The notes: a model not told the origin generated them from the sequence alone. A stretch of 16,664 nucleotides of DNA from Parachlorella kessleri (GCA_001598975.1 BBXU01000745.1:1-16664), one strand, 5' to 3'. Numbered from the stretch's first letter, positions 8,301 through 16,664 are shown. A program made the numbers and translations.

Positions 8301-11191
8301 TGCCTACACCCCCACCGGCCCACCTTCTATCCTGTCGCTTCAGCCTGCTCTAGCAGGAAATAGCTCCAACCCCCAACAGCCCCCCGCCGCCCCGCCCCCC
8401 CCCACCCCCCCCCACCCACACACGTGACAGACTGAGCTACCATTGCAGGCGTAAATGCCTAAACCCCTCTCCGTCTCCCTTCCTCGTCCTTCCAACAACG
8501 CGAAAGCCTCGGCTTTGTATCGCGTCGCGATGCTAAGCACTGACCCCAATCAAAGAGCTCGTGCCCAGACACATTCCCACCGACATCCACAGCCCGCCAC
8601 CACCCGCAGCAGCTATAAGCGGAACAGCGCACTTGGATATGGCTCGCCTGCCCCCCTGCCACACGCCCAACCCCGCACAGCGCGAAACAGGTGCCCGCCC
8701 TGTAGTGCACCGCAAAGTCAACATCTCTTGCCCGAGCAGCAGACGTCCGTGCCAGCCCACACTTTCCCCAAGTCACCGGAGTCACGCAGCTCACCGCAGA
8801 TGTAGGCGCCCGCTCCATAGTGCACCATAAGATCAAAATCCTTGCCAGAGCCGCAGGCATTCTTCCCCAGGTAGCCCTTCGCGTAGGCCTCAGCAATAGC
8901 GCGCTCCAAAGCCTTGCGCTCCTCAACGAACTCGCCGCTACACACAAGACAAAGGCTTGGAAACTACTGGTAAGCCGCAAGGGTGACTAGCCTTTGCATT
9001 GGCCGCAGCACCAAAATATACACCTTTCGATGCACACTATATACTTATAGCTTACAGCGCGCCGCTGCGGCAATAGACATGGAACACCTCCACAATGCTC
9101 AAGTCCCACAGGCAGCGCCGTGTATATCATTCAGCATCAAAACCTTCAGAATAAACATCCCTAGCTAGAAAACATAAGATTGACAGCCGTGAGGCACGCA
9201 TTGCCACAGGATTCAGCCAACCCCCCGACACACTTCTTGAGTCATCCCGCATAACCTCAGGACAATGAAGGTATACTCATTGACCTCCACCCTCCCATGT
9301 GCTCAGCTCAACTGTGCATAAACCAACCCTACAACAACAATTCCACCCTAGCGCCGGTAGTAAGCCTACTAACCAGGCACCTCACCCTGGTCACTACCCA
9401 TAACCATGTGTAGTTAATGTCAGCCGGGTGCGCACGGCACACATCCCCCATGCATCTTCAGCCGGCATCCAACACCGCCCCAGACACCAACAAACCCTCA
9501 CCGGACGTAGATGTAGCCAGCCCGGGCGCGCATGGCTGTGCCGGCAATCAGGCAGCCCTCCACCAGCTTGTGGGGGTCGTTGCGCATGATCTCGCGGTCC
9601 TTGCAGGTGCCGGGCTCCGACTCGTCGCCGTTCACCACCAGGTATGAGGGGCGCCCGTCAGACACCTGCCGAGGTACCGACACCACACAGCGAGCCACTG
9701 TCTGTGATTGCTTGTCACCAGTCACCAGGAGTCGGCTGCACCGCCTTCCTCCTCGAACCAAGCCAATGTCTCTTGCCGACCCCACAAACCCCACCCAACC
9801 CTATCCCAACCAAGCCTTGCCTCTCACCGGCTCAACGTCGCCCGTCTACAGCCGGCATTGTCACCAAGACTGTGGCTGCCATGTGCACTGCACACACTAG
9901 CATACCAGAGAGAAAACATCAACTACAATACTGCAAGACTCAAGGGCGCGGCGCCCCATGCAACCACACACCTTGGGCATGAAGCTCCACTTAAGCCCGC
10001 TGGGGAAGCCGGCACCTCCACGGCCACGCAAGCCGGACTTCTTCATCTGATCCACGATCCAGTCGGGACCTACGACAGCAGTGCGGGGGCCAGATGGTTG
10101 GGCAAGCACTCTCCCACTTCGCGAGCAACGGCTTACCTGCAAGCGGGCGGTTGACATGAAAAGCACACGTCCAAGGTAAACAACCCACGCAAGCACCACT
10201 ATCTCATAAGGCTCAGCAAGGCGGCGCTAACATTAGGCTTGGGGAAGGCCTCACCCTTCTGGACTAGCTCCTTGGTCTTGTACCAGTCACCACGCTTTTC
10301 AGCGCCCTGAACAGCAGCACCACTAGAGAGTGCTTTTGAGACAGGAATAGGCTTGAACTGACCTCCGGTCAGGCCTCCACGCATACAGCTGGCCTCGTGC
10401 CACCAAGATGACCAGCCACAGGAGGGCCAAAGCCGTGGCGCGACCCCCTGGATGCCAGCAGCAGTAGAGCAAGTGCACAATATATGCTGTCCCAAGAGAA
10501 GTCCTCCCCACCTTAATGAAAGGGTCATGGCGGCCATAGAGATTTGTGAAGATACGGTCCTCGTCCTTGAGCCCACCCCACGAAGTCTTCTCTCCAGCAG
10601 TGCTGTACGCCCTCAGGCTGCAGAAACAGAGGGAACCGCCGCAGTTGATCCGCTGGTGCTACAGCTTGCCAACCACTCATGCATAAAAGCCTCCGGCCCT
10701 CCGTACTGTGCTGCAAGGCGGAACACACCAAGGAACCCCACCACAAGGCATACTACCCATAGCGATTTGTAGCGCGAAGCACTGAAACAGCACGATCAGA
10801 GGAGCGCTGCAGGAAAGCACAAGATGTGCTCAAGCAGTTGAGCCAGCAGGGAGGAGCCCCTCAGCTTTCTCCCAGGCCCCCAGCCCCACGTCAGAAGCCA
10901 GGAGAGCACAGCCACTGCTTCCACAATGGCAGCAGACTTTCTGCTTCTGAAGGCTAGCTGGTCAACAGATCAACTCCTCAGAATAGGAAGTGCACCCAAC
11001 ACAGCGGAGGACACGACACCCAAGCTGGCTTTTCATCACAAATCGCCCCAGAGCCCTTGTGCCATGCTGCACCCAACGCCAAACCCGTACCCCAGCAACC
11101 GTACAACCTAGTAGAGCTGGTCCGTTGAAACGGGCACTCACCACTGCTGCAGCTTTCCAGCGCCTCTGGCGCCTCGCAGCAACAAAGCCAT
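5381..11191 (-). CDS. NDUFV1: NADH:ubiquinone oxidoreductase 51-kDa subunit (complex I, NDUFV1/NuoF), mitochondrial
   Basis: Exons on the minus strand: 11191-11142, 10828 or 10806-10757, 10617-10512, 10306-10255, 10069-9972, 9665-9502, 8937-8795, 8074-7952, 7584-7437, 7036-6889, 6490-6400, 6040-5916, 5515-5381 (stop TGA). All introns are GT-AG, and phases agree from exon 2 onward. About 484 residues with the longer exon 2, close to the family's usual length. The subunit oxidises NADH in the matrix arm of complex I. Seen: glycine-rich NADH site [13 protein letters not shown] (about residues 106-118), [22 protein letters not shown]-site [10 protein letters not shown] at the exon 7/8 join, and 4Fe-4S ligands in SCGQCTPC (about C401, C404, C407) plus C447 in HTICALGD. 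The spacing matches animal NDUFV1. The basic, Ser/Arg-rich N-terminus fits a mitochondrial presequence, but the exon 1 to exon 2 join is uncertain. Confidence 0.95.
5849..5915 (-). repeat. G-rich tract at the start of NDUFV1 intron 12
   Basis: In the transcript sense, the bases just after the exon 12 donor are runs of three to seven G separated by T, A or GT. Such runs near a donor can help splicing or form quadruplexes; here that is inference. A similar C-rich plus-strand tract lies in intron 7 near 8378-8417. Confidence 0.6.
7063..7128 (-). other. Decayed copy of NDUFV1 exon 10 start with acceptor, inside intron 9
   Basis: Reading the minus strand, ccctccccag is followed by GAGATGCTGAAGGGGCATGC, which lines up with the true exon 10 start GAGCTGATCGAGCGGCATGC. 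The likeness continues through GG..GGGACA and GCT[A/T]GCAAT. GCATGCC lies at 7107-7113 here and 7016-7022 in the exon, an offset of about 91 bp. The copy's polypyrimidine acceptor looks at least as good as the real one (ctgtccag). The copy soon loses frame similarity, so it is not a usable replacement exon. Confidence 0.6.
8125..8178 (-). other. Decayed copy of NDUFV1 exon 8 start, inside intron 7
   Basis: On the minus strand, TGCGCTGAT (8167-8159) followed by AGGGTGCAACCAGCGCAAGC repeats the pattern in exon 8 of TGCGCTGAT (8064-8056) then AGGGCAAGCAGGGCAAGC, with nearly the same internal spacing and an offset of 103 bp. It lies upstream of the real acceptor in transcript direction. Confidence 0.6.
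8378..8417 (-). repeat. Poly-C/G low-complexity tract in NDUFV1 intron 7
   Basis: Nearly pure C runs on the plus strand broken by single A, G or GC, so G runs in the pre-mRNA. Simple-sequence tract with no coding meaning, and a place where assembly length may be unreliable. Confidence 0.7.
8674..8732 (-). other. Decayed copy of NDUFV1 exon 7 end plus donor region, inside intron 7
   Basis: On the minus strand the piece starts GGCAAG, contains GGTGCACTA and GCGGGCACCT, and ends TGTGCGG. It mirrors the end of exon 7 (GGCAAG, GGTGCACTA, GCGGGCGCCT, TCTGCGG). GTGCAC sits at 8705-8710 here and 8820-8825 in the exon, an offset of 115 bp. Translated, the copy gives [17 protein letters not shown] against [16 protein letters not shown]. 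It is followed by no obvious continuation. Confidence 0.7.
9408..9440 (-). other. Decayed copy of NDUFV1 exon 6 end, inside intron 6
   Basis: The minus strand reads GCCGTGCGCACCCGGCTGAC and then CTAC, against GCCATGCGCGCCCGGGCTGG and CTAC at the end of exon 6. Thirteen of the first fifteen bases agree by eye, and the offset is about 98 bp downstream in transcript direction. The parent encodes [12 protein letters not shown]. Confidence 0.6.
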
Positions 11192-11426
11192 TTCGCCTGA
11201 CCCTGGCTGCTGGGATGCTGTTACTGTGCCCGGCGACACCTGGAAGGCCTAAATCCAGCTTGATCGGGCTGCATTGACAGAACGAAAGGCCAGAGTTACC
11301 CGCCACCGGGAAACCGTGCAACACCACAGGGAGGTCCACCCAAACCATTCTCAGGTCTTATCCCCCCAGGGGCACCTAGAGAGCACTGTTGCAGCCGGTC
11401 CTGCCCGTTGGGATAGGCGGTCCGCC
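11192..11426. promoter_or_regulatory. Candidate bidirectional promoter between NDUFV1 and CYC1
   Basis: This 235-bp space lies between two divergent start codons (11191 on minus, 11427 on plus). It must hold both 5' UTRs and at least the core promoters, unless the NDUFV1 start lies further upstream at 11348. No clear TATA box or shared palindromic operator is visible. Shared control is inferred from layout and from both products serving the respiratory chain. Confidence 0.5.
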
Positions 11427-14400
11427 ATGTTGCGCGCAGCTGCTGCACCTCTTAAACAGAGAAGCTCACAGGTTAGCGGCATTGATCATCCTCAAGTGCT
11501 GGCAATGTCCAGCATGTTCAGGGACGGTCTTCCTTACAAGTCCTACCTAGCCTTGGGTGCCACCATAGCGCCCTGCACCTCCGGTTCACCCCAGCGGCTG
11601 TCACCCTGCAGGTGTGGCGGTATGGTGCACTTGCGGGCGCTGGACTGGCCGTGGCGTCCAGCATCGCTTTAGCAGACGAGGCTGAGCATGGGCTGCACCC
11701 AGCAGAATACCCCTGGCCCCACGCTGGTTTCTTCAGCTCTTACGACCATAAGTCTATCAGGCGTGGTTTCCAGGTGCGACCAGGGTGTCACAGAGTGGCA
11801 GCGCGACGGGGTGGGGGTTGTTTACCTGAGGGTGGGCGGGCAGCAGTTGAGGAACGAGGCGGGCAGAGAGTACAGCACTGCATAGCATAGAGTGTGCAAT
11901 ATCAGACAGTATCTGACCGGAAGTATCAGAGGCTGAGATGTCAGAACACAACTTCTTGTGTATCTTTGTGTGTATCTTTGAGCACTTTCGCACCAGGGTG
12001 AGTTTTTTATTACTATAGCTGGGGAAGTGATGCGCGTATGGTGGAGGCAGGTGAGACCCACTCTATGCTGAAATGCTGAGATGCCACTGCATGGCTCCTG
12101 TTGCTGCAAGACAGCAGCTTTGGTGCCGGTTGGTCCGGTGCAGGTTGGGAACCAAGTTAGAGCCAGCCAAAGGGCAGCCAGCCAAAGCAGGCAGCCAAAA
12201 GGCAGCGAGAACAATGTCAGCTGCGGGGGTGTAGTTGCAGTGGTTGATCGAAGGGTGAAGTCTTCGGTAGGGGCGATGTGTGTGCTTTGTGGGCTGGCTT
12301 CTGCAGGTCTACCAGCAGGTGTGCTCTACTTGCCACAGCCTGGAGCTGATCCATTTCCGCGATTTGGTGGGGGTGAGCCACACAGAGGATGAGGCCAAGG
12401 AGCTGGCAGCCAACATTGAGGTCACGGGTGAGTCGTGGGGTGGTCATGGCATGGAGGGCCCTGTCTGTGCCAAGGGATTGACACGCCGCCCACATTCAAG
12501 GAGTCCGGCCGGTCCGCTGTCCACCAGCAAATGCTGAGGTCATGGGTGAGTTGCGTGGCCCGTAATGTGGGGAGGGCGGGGGGCTTTTAACCACTCTAAA
12601 GAGGTGTCAAGGAGGTGGCAGCCCATGCTGTGATTGAAGAGCGTGTTGCAGGACATAGGGCCTGCCGCAACTTGCCTGCTGCCCTTGGTGCGGACGCAGA
12701 CAGAACAGGGTGATCTTGTGGGTGTAGCGATGTATGGGGTTGGCAGCGGAGCATGGGTAGACTGCTCCGGTGGACTTTCCTCATGAAGACAGGGAGGCTA
12801 TGAAGCATGCTCGAGCATGCCCTCACATTTCCTACAGCTGATATAGCCCCTTACCCAGAGTCTGGGACAGCTCTGCTGTGCAGACGGTCCCAACGAGGAG
12901 GGGGAGATGTTTGACCGCCCCGGCAAGCTGTCTGACAAGCTGCCCTCGCCCTACGCAAACGAGAACCACGCCCGCTATGCCAACGGCGGCGCCTACCCCC
13001 CTGACTTGTCGCTCATCACCAAGGTGCCAGGGTGGAGCGGGTGCCTGTGTAAAGTTTGTGTAGGTGGGACGGAGTTGTTGACTGTGCTAGTCTTGTGTAG
13101 GTGGGACGGAGTGTTGACTGTGCAGGTCTTGTGTAGGTGGGACGGAGCGGGTGACTGTGCAGGTCTTGTGTAGGTGGGATGGAGTTGTTGGCTGTGCAAA
13201 TCTTATGTAGGTGGGGCGGAGCGGGTGACTGTGCAAATCTTGTGTAGGTGGGGCGGAGCAGGTGACTGTGCAAGTCTTGTGTAGGTGGGGTGGAGTGGGT
13301 GACTGTGTGGGGTTTTGTGGAGGCCAGGCGGCGGGAGAGGAGGGGTTGGTCACGCTGCTAGGGTCAGGGCTGCCAAAGGGAAGTACTGTGGTTATGGAGG
13401 TCTGCTGGCAAGGTTCTGGAGATACCAATGCAGGAGGGTACCCTCGACAGGCTGTCAACGGCACGGTCGGGGAGCACTGTGCAGTGCAGGAGGGGTTCTG
13501 GGAGCCTCCTTCTTTGACCTTCCCTGCTGTTGCCACTGCCCTGTACAGGCGCGCCACGATGGCCAGAACTACGTGTATGCGCTGCTGATGGGCTACCGTG
13601 AGCCCCCCGCAGGCGTCACGGTGAGAGCTGTCGGGGAGCGGCCCTGCCATGTCGGGTCTTGGAGGGGTGCAGGCAGCAGCTGGCATTAGGAATATGTTTG
13701 TTTCGCTGTGTAGGGTAGGGCTGTAGGTTGGGCTGTGGGAGAGGTGTTGGTGTGTGGCGAGGGACAAGGAGAGGCCATTGATAGGAACCGTTACTGGTGT
13801 TGCATGTGTCTAGCTTTCACAGTACCGTGGGTACCCTGGAGCTTGTGACCATCTGGCGGGTCAGGCCTTATGTGATGTTGCCCAGGCTTGCGGAGTGGGG
13901 GAGGTCCAGCAAGATCTTGATGAAACTTCAGGCCTAGCTGCAGCGAGACGCCTGGGTAGAGTCAATGCTTGGTTGCAGGTGCGCGAGGGCCTGTATTACA
14001 ACCCCTACTTCCCTGGGGGCGCCATTGCCATGCCCAAGATGTTGAATGACGAGGGCGTGGAGTACGATGACGGCACCCCAGCCAGCGAGGCCCAGCAGGC
14101 CAAGGTAAGCCCCCGTTTATGGTGATATATAGACCCGCCGTGTGGTTTTTGGGGGCTCACACCAAGGAGGCCGCTTGGCTGACCTTTCTGTTGGGGAAAC
14201 CCATGTCCCCCGCTGGCTTGATGTCCCTTCGCGGGTTCACACAGTGTCACAAGTGCACAGGGGCGGTTTACAGGGGCTTGAGCTAAGCATGTCAACGATA
14301 AGTGTGGCAGCTGTTATGTCCCATGTAAGGCGTGTTTCTGGCATTGGCAAGGTGCGGCTGAGCATTGTGATTTGCCCTTACCCTGACCAGCCTTCTGCAG

Positions 14401-15151
14401 ATGGGTTTCCGGGGATGCACAGGGAGGACCGTCTCATGGTTATTGGTTGCTGCATCGTGTGGCCCTCCCCACACACCATTTATCCTAGACGACTGCTGGC
14501 CGTTAGCGCCATGAGTGCAAGCTGGTAGTTTAGTCATTGGCTGACCGCATCCTTACTTACCTTCCCTGCAGGATGTGGTGACCTCCCTGTCGTGGGTCGC
14601 TGAGGCGGACAACGAATTTGGTTCAGCTAATGGCTGACGCCACTGTTGACTAACCTTGCCATGTAGGATGTGGTGACCTTCCTGTCGTGGGCTGCTGAGC
14701 CCGAGCACGACGACCGCAAGCTCATGGGCGCCAAGTGGATTGCCTCCCTCTCTGTGGTGCTCCTCACGGTGAGACTTGCAGCATGCACTTGCCCCTATGG
14801 TCTCCCGCGCACGACAGCCTGGAGGTCTGGAAAGCATTTGAAAGGTCGACAGCCTGCTCGTGTTGGGTCGACGTGCTGGTTCAGAGTCTGCAGCTTGCCT
14901 GGGAAACTTGGGTGTGGGCAGGGAAGCTGGTCTCAGCGGCACTTAAGGAGAGTGTTGGGTGGCGGGTAATGTCCTGGAGGGGCTTCAACCGATGTTACAT
15001 ATCCTGTGCGTAGGGGCAGCGTAACTCAGAGGATGCGTTACACTGGAGCTTACATTGCTAGCCTTCGCTCTTGCTGCAGACCATCTACTACAAGCGGTTC
15101 AGATGGTCACCCATCAAGTCCCGCCGCCTTATCGTGGATGTGGTCAACTGA
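11427..15151 (+). CDS. CYC1: Cytochrome c1, heme subunit of the mitochondrial bc1 complex (complex III)
   Basis: Exons: 11427-11471, 11612-11773, 12307-12427, 12884-13023, 13549-13620, 13979-14104, 14667-14768, 15080-15151 (stop TGA). All GT-AG, all phases agree, 840 nt giving 279 residues. It takes electrons from the Rieske protein and passes them to cytochrome c on the intermembrane side. The N-terminus is bipartite: basic [15 protein letters not shown], a hydrophobic stretch (about 20-35), then the mature-type DEAEHGL. Covalent heme site VCSTCH (C75, C78, H79); [10 protein letters not shown] and [16 protein letters not shown] typical of the family; axial-ligand region [10 protein letters not shown] (M198); C-terminal membrane helix about 243-260 followed by basic KSRR and LIVDVVN, nearly as in land plants. 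Its presequence is shorter than in the plant homologues I recall. It lies head to head with NDUFV1. Confidence 0.96.
12161..12207 (+). repeat. Short direct repeats of GCCAGCCAAAG type in CYC1 intron 2
   Basis: Three to four imperfect copies of a unit around CAGCCAAA(G)GCAG follow each other in intron 2. Simple local repeat, no other meaning seen. Confidence 0.6.
12535..12551 (+). other. Copy of CYC1 exon 3 donor junction, inside intron 3
   Basis: TGAGGTCATGGGTGAGT repeats the true exon 3/intron 3 junction TGAGGTCACGGGTGAGT at 12417-12433 with 16 of 17 bases equal, 118 bp downstream. It keeps a full GTGAGT donor. If used instead of the true site, it would add 118 nt of intron and shift the frame. 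Confidence 0.65.
12601..12643 (+). other. Second decayed copy of CYC1 exon 3 end, inside intron 3
   Basis: CAAGGAGGTGGCAGCCCA resembles CAAGGAGCTGGCAGCCAA of exon 3 (from about 12396; 16 of 18 bases), followed by a weaker match to ATTGAG. The parent encodes AKELAANIE. No donor is kept here, so it is a relic only. Confidence 0.55.
13024..13330 (+). repeat. 37-bp minisatellite in CYC1 intron 4
   Basis: About seven to eight tandem copies of a 37-bp unit (one of 36 bp) containing TTGTGTAGGTGGG, a CGGAG core and GTGACTGTGCA. Unit starts (TTGTGTAGG) fall at 13056, 13093, 13129, 13166, 13203, 13240 and 13277, with a worn copy near 13314. It begins almost at the exon 4 donor. Because 37 is not a multiple of 3, the long open readings on both strands here are shadows of the repeat, not genes. 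Confidence 0.92.
14537..14637 (+). other. Duplicated acceptor and partial copy of CYC1 exon 7, ending in a stop (possible poison site)
   Basis: A tandem copy about 95 bp upstream of the real exon 7 start. Both copies begin near TGGCTGAC (14538 and 14631). The copy has acceptor ttccctgcag, then coding sequence from 14572; 33 of its first 39 bases equal exon 7 (from 14667). It reads [21 protein letters not shown] and then TGA at 14635-14637. Using this acceptor would give a protein of about 243 residues lacking the C-terminal membrane helix. The real acceptor (ccatgtag) looks weaker than this one. Whether it is used cannot be told from sequence alone. Confidence 0.75.
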
Positions 15152-15610
15152 GTCAGCATTACTAAGCTTAGAGTCACAGCCTGCCAACGGCACCTGGCGT
15201 GTGCCTGCCCACTAGCTGACCTAGCCAGCAGCAGCTGGGTGTTGCGTGGTGCGTCTGGGGGCCGGCGGTGCGGTGAATTGCTGGCTGGATATCTCTCATT
15301 GCAGACTGGATGCCCGGGTGGGTAAAGGAGTTGCTGGAGGTGCATGGGAGCCCCTACCACTGTGTGGTTATGGTGGCAACTACTGTATACACTGATATGC
15401 GCGAAGTTTGGCCTGTTGGTTCCGTGCTGGGGGCAGGCTCACTTGAAATAGGCTAGCTGCCCTGAGGGCAGGTTGCGAGCCTGCCTAGGTTGTGGGCTGT
15501 ATGGGTCTCATGCTCGGATGCAGACCTCACTGGACGGTGGTATGTTTTTGCCTTGCAAGTATATGCTGGTGGAGATGGATGCCAGGTTTGCAAGTAGTAG
15601 CAAGTGCAGG

Positions 15611-15623
15611 TGTAAGCATGTAA
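15611..15623 (+). terminator. Putative polyadenylation signals of CYC1 (two TGTAA)
   Basis: TGTAA occurs at 15611-15615 and 15619-15623, the first such motifs after the CYC1 stop codon. This implies a 3' UTR of about 460-490 nt, ordinary for a green alga. Confidence 0.6.
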
Positions 15624-16390
15624 CATCGAGTCATATGAAGCGTCATCTGTAGCGAGATAACGAGTGGAATTAGCGGCGAGTTACAGCCGGCAGGGGTGCA
15701 ACCATAACCAGCTTTCCAAGCTGCACCACGGCTGTCTTGTGAGTCCGAGTCTGCTGCTGCAGCTCACCCTGAGATACAATCACAGCAAGCCTTCAATCTC
15801 AACAAAGTTGTCTTGTGGCCCAGGTCTGCGGCTCACGGTGCACCCTGTGAACCCCTCAGCTTATACTTGCCTCAGGGCATATACCCAGGGCAGCCACTAG
15901 AGGATAGCTAAGCTGCTGGGGACCGGTCCAGCCAATGCTGCGTTCAGCTAGGATCCCTAGGAGGCTGCCCGGAGTACGTGGGGCCAGTGCGATATATATC
16001 ATCCGTATCATCATCAGCAGTCATAACATATACTGGGGTGGTCACTTGGGCATGACAGTTACAGGCCAGGGTCCATGTATGCACCATGGCGCCATTCTAA
16101 TCGAGCGCCCTGAATAAGCTAGCTGCATCAGGAAGACTTGGAAGACATTGGGAGAAAGGAAGGAGATGCAGATATGCACAACATGTACAGTCAAGACAGC
16201 AAGAGAGACTGGTGCAGGGCGCAGCAGCACCAAGGCAGGATGTCATGCAGCTGTGCAGCATGACGAGGCGGGAAACTAGTCAATTTGACCAGTATGAAGA
16301 AGACCGATGCGCACATATGTCCCAGGTCAAGGCAGTATTGCATGCCCACGGCAGGAGCGAGGAAACAAACACTATGGCAATGGGGGCTGG
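15624..16390. other. Non-coding 3' flank without recognised genes
   Basis: Only short open readings with no family features on either strand. The one structure noticed is a worn direct repeat of about 78 bp near 15700-15850, in which (C/T)TGTCTTGTG and a following GCTCAC..TG..CCCTG recur. No RNA gene or mobile-element ends seen. Confidence 0.5.
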
Positions 16391-16664
16391 CCCTAGTGGG
16401 GTACATTAGGGGGGCCCTAGGGGTGCGGACTAGGGGCACATTAGGGGGCACTAGGGCTGGTGGCCAGGGCTGCTGGCACCCCTAGTCTGGCGACTAGGGT
16501 GGCACTACTAGTACCCTGTTAGCCCCCAGCGTACCCCTAGAGTACCCCTAGAAGACCCTAGAGTGCCCCTAGTGGGACTAGGGGTAGCAGACTAGGGGTG
16601 ACTGGGTCCCCTAGTGACCTGCCCTAGTCTTGGGCACTAGGGGTCCACTAGGGTATGACTAGGG
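16391..16664. repeat. CTAG/CTAGGG-dense tract in both orientations, runs off window
   Basis: CTAG occurs about 18 times in 274 bp, where about one is expected by chance, mostly inside CTAGGG or CCCTAG, plus two ATTAGGGG. The spacing is irregular (about 8-30 bp), and both orientations are mixed, so copies can pair with each other. It is not a regular telomeric array; the known Chlamydomonas telomere unit is TTTTAGGG. A satellite, a fold-back element end or degenerate subtelomeric sequence are all possible. Confidence 0.75.

Noticed and set aside
11472..11611. CYC1 intron 1 is open in the frame of exon 1, so it could be retained coding sequence
   Set aside because: Its length (140 nt) would shift exon 2 out of frame; splicing gives the expected presequence and DEAEHGL start.
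13087..13767. 226-codon minus-strand open reading with [14 protein letters not shown] repeats
   Set aside because: Produced by the 37-bp minisatellite in CYC1 intron 4; the period is not a multiple of three and the opposite strand carries real CYC1 exons.
16391..16664. Telomere
   Set aside because: No regular unit, both orientations mixed, and CTAGGG differs from the TTTTAGGG or TTTAGGG repeats known from green algae.

Overview
This window is nuclear DNA from a green alga, most likely a chlorophyte of the Chlamydomonadales type. The evidence is GC-rich sequence, genes cut into many short exons by GT-AG introns of about 140-720 nt, TGTAA-type polyadenylation signals, and protein sequences closest to plant and algal mitochondrial subunits and to Ser-Pro-rich algal wall proteins. 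The species cannot be fixed from the sequence.

Layout. (1) Positions 1-2939, minus strand: a secreted leucine-rich-repeat protein with a signal peptide, plant-type LRR N-cap, LRRs, a C-terminal cap and a Ser-Pro-rich repeat tail that runs off the left edge. (2) Positions 2940-4710: intergenic, no recognisable gene. (3) Positions 4711-11191, minus strand: NDUFV1, the 51-kDa NADH/FMN/4Fe-4S subunit of mitochondrial complex I, in 13 exons, with its 3' UTR. (4) Positions 11192-11426: a compact intergenic space between divergent start codons. (5) Positions 11427-15151, plus strand: CYC1, cytochrome c1 of complex III, in 8 exons, followed by a 3' UTR with two TGTAA signals near 15.6 kb. (6) Positions 15624-16390: non-coding flank. 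(7) Positions 16391-16664: a tract dense in CTAG/CTAGGG in both orientations.

Gene logic. NDUFV1 takes electrons from NADH into the respiratory chain and cytochrome c1 passes them to soluble cytochrome c. The two nuclear genes sit head to head about 235 bp apart, which would allow shared regulation. The LRR gene appears unrelated and probably encodes a wall or secreted protein.

Most interesting observation. Introns in all three genes contain decayed copies of the edges of their own flanking exons, often with the splice site, mostly about 90-220 bp from the parent. The clearest case is in CYC1 intron 6. There a second copy of the acceptor plus the start of exon 7 keeps a good CAG acceptor but leads to a stop after 21 codons, which would give a cytochrome c1 without its membrane anchor. 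This looks like recurrent local tandem duplication across splice junctions, and some copies could act as decoy or poison sites. All alignments were made by eye.
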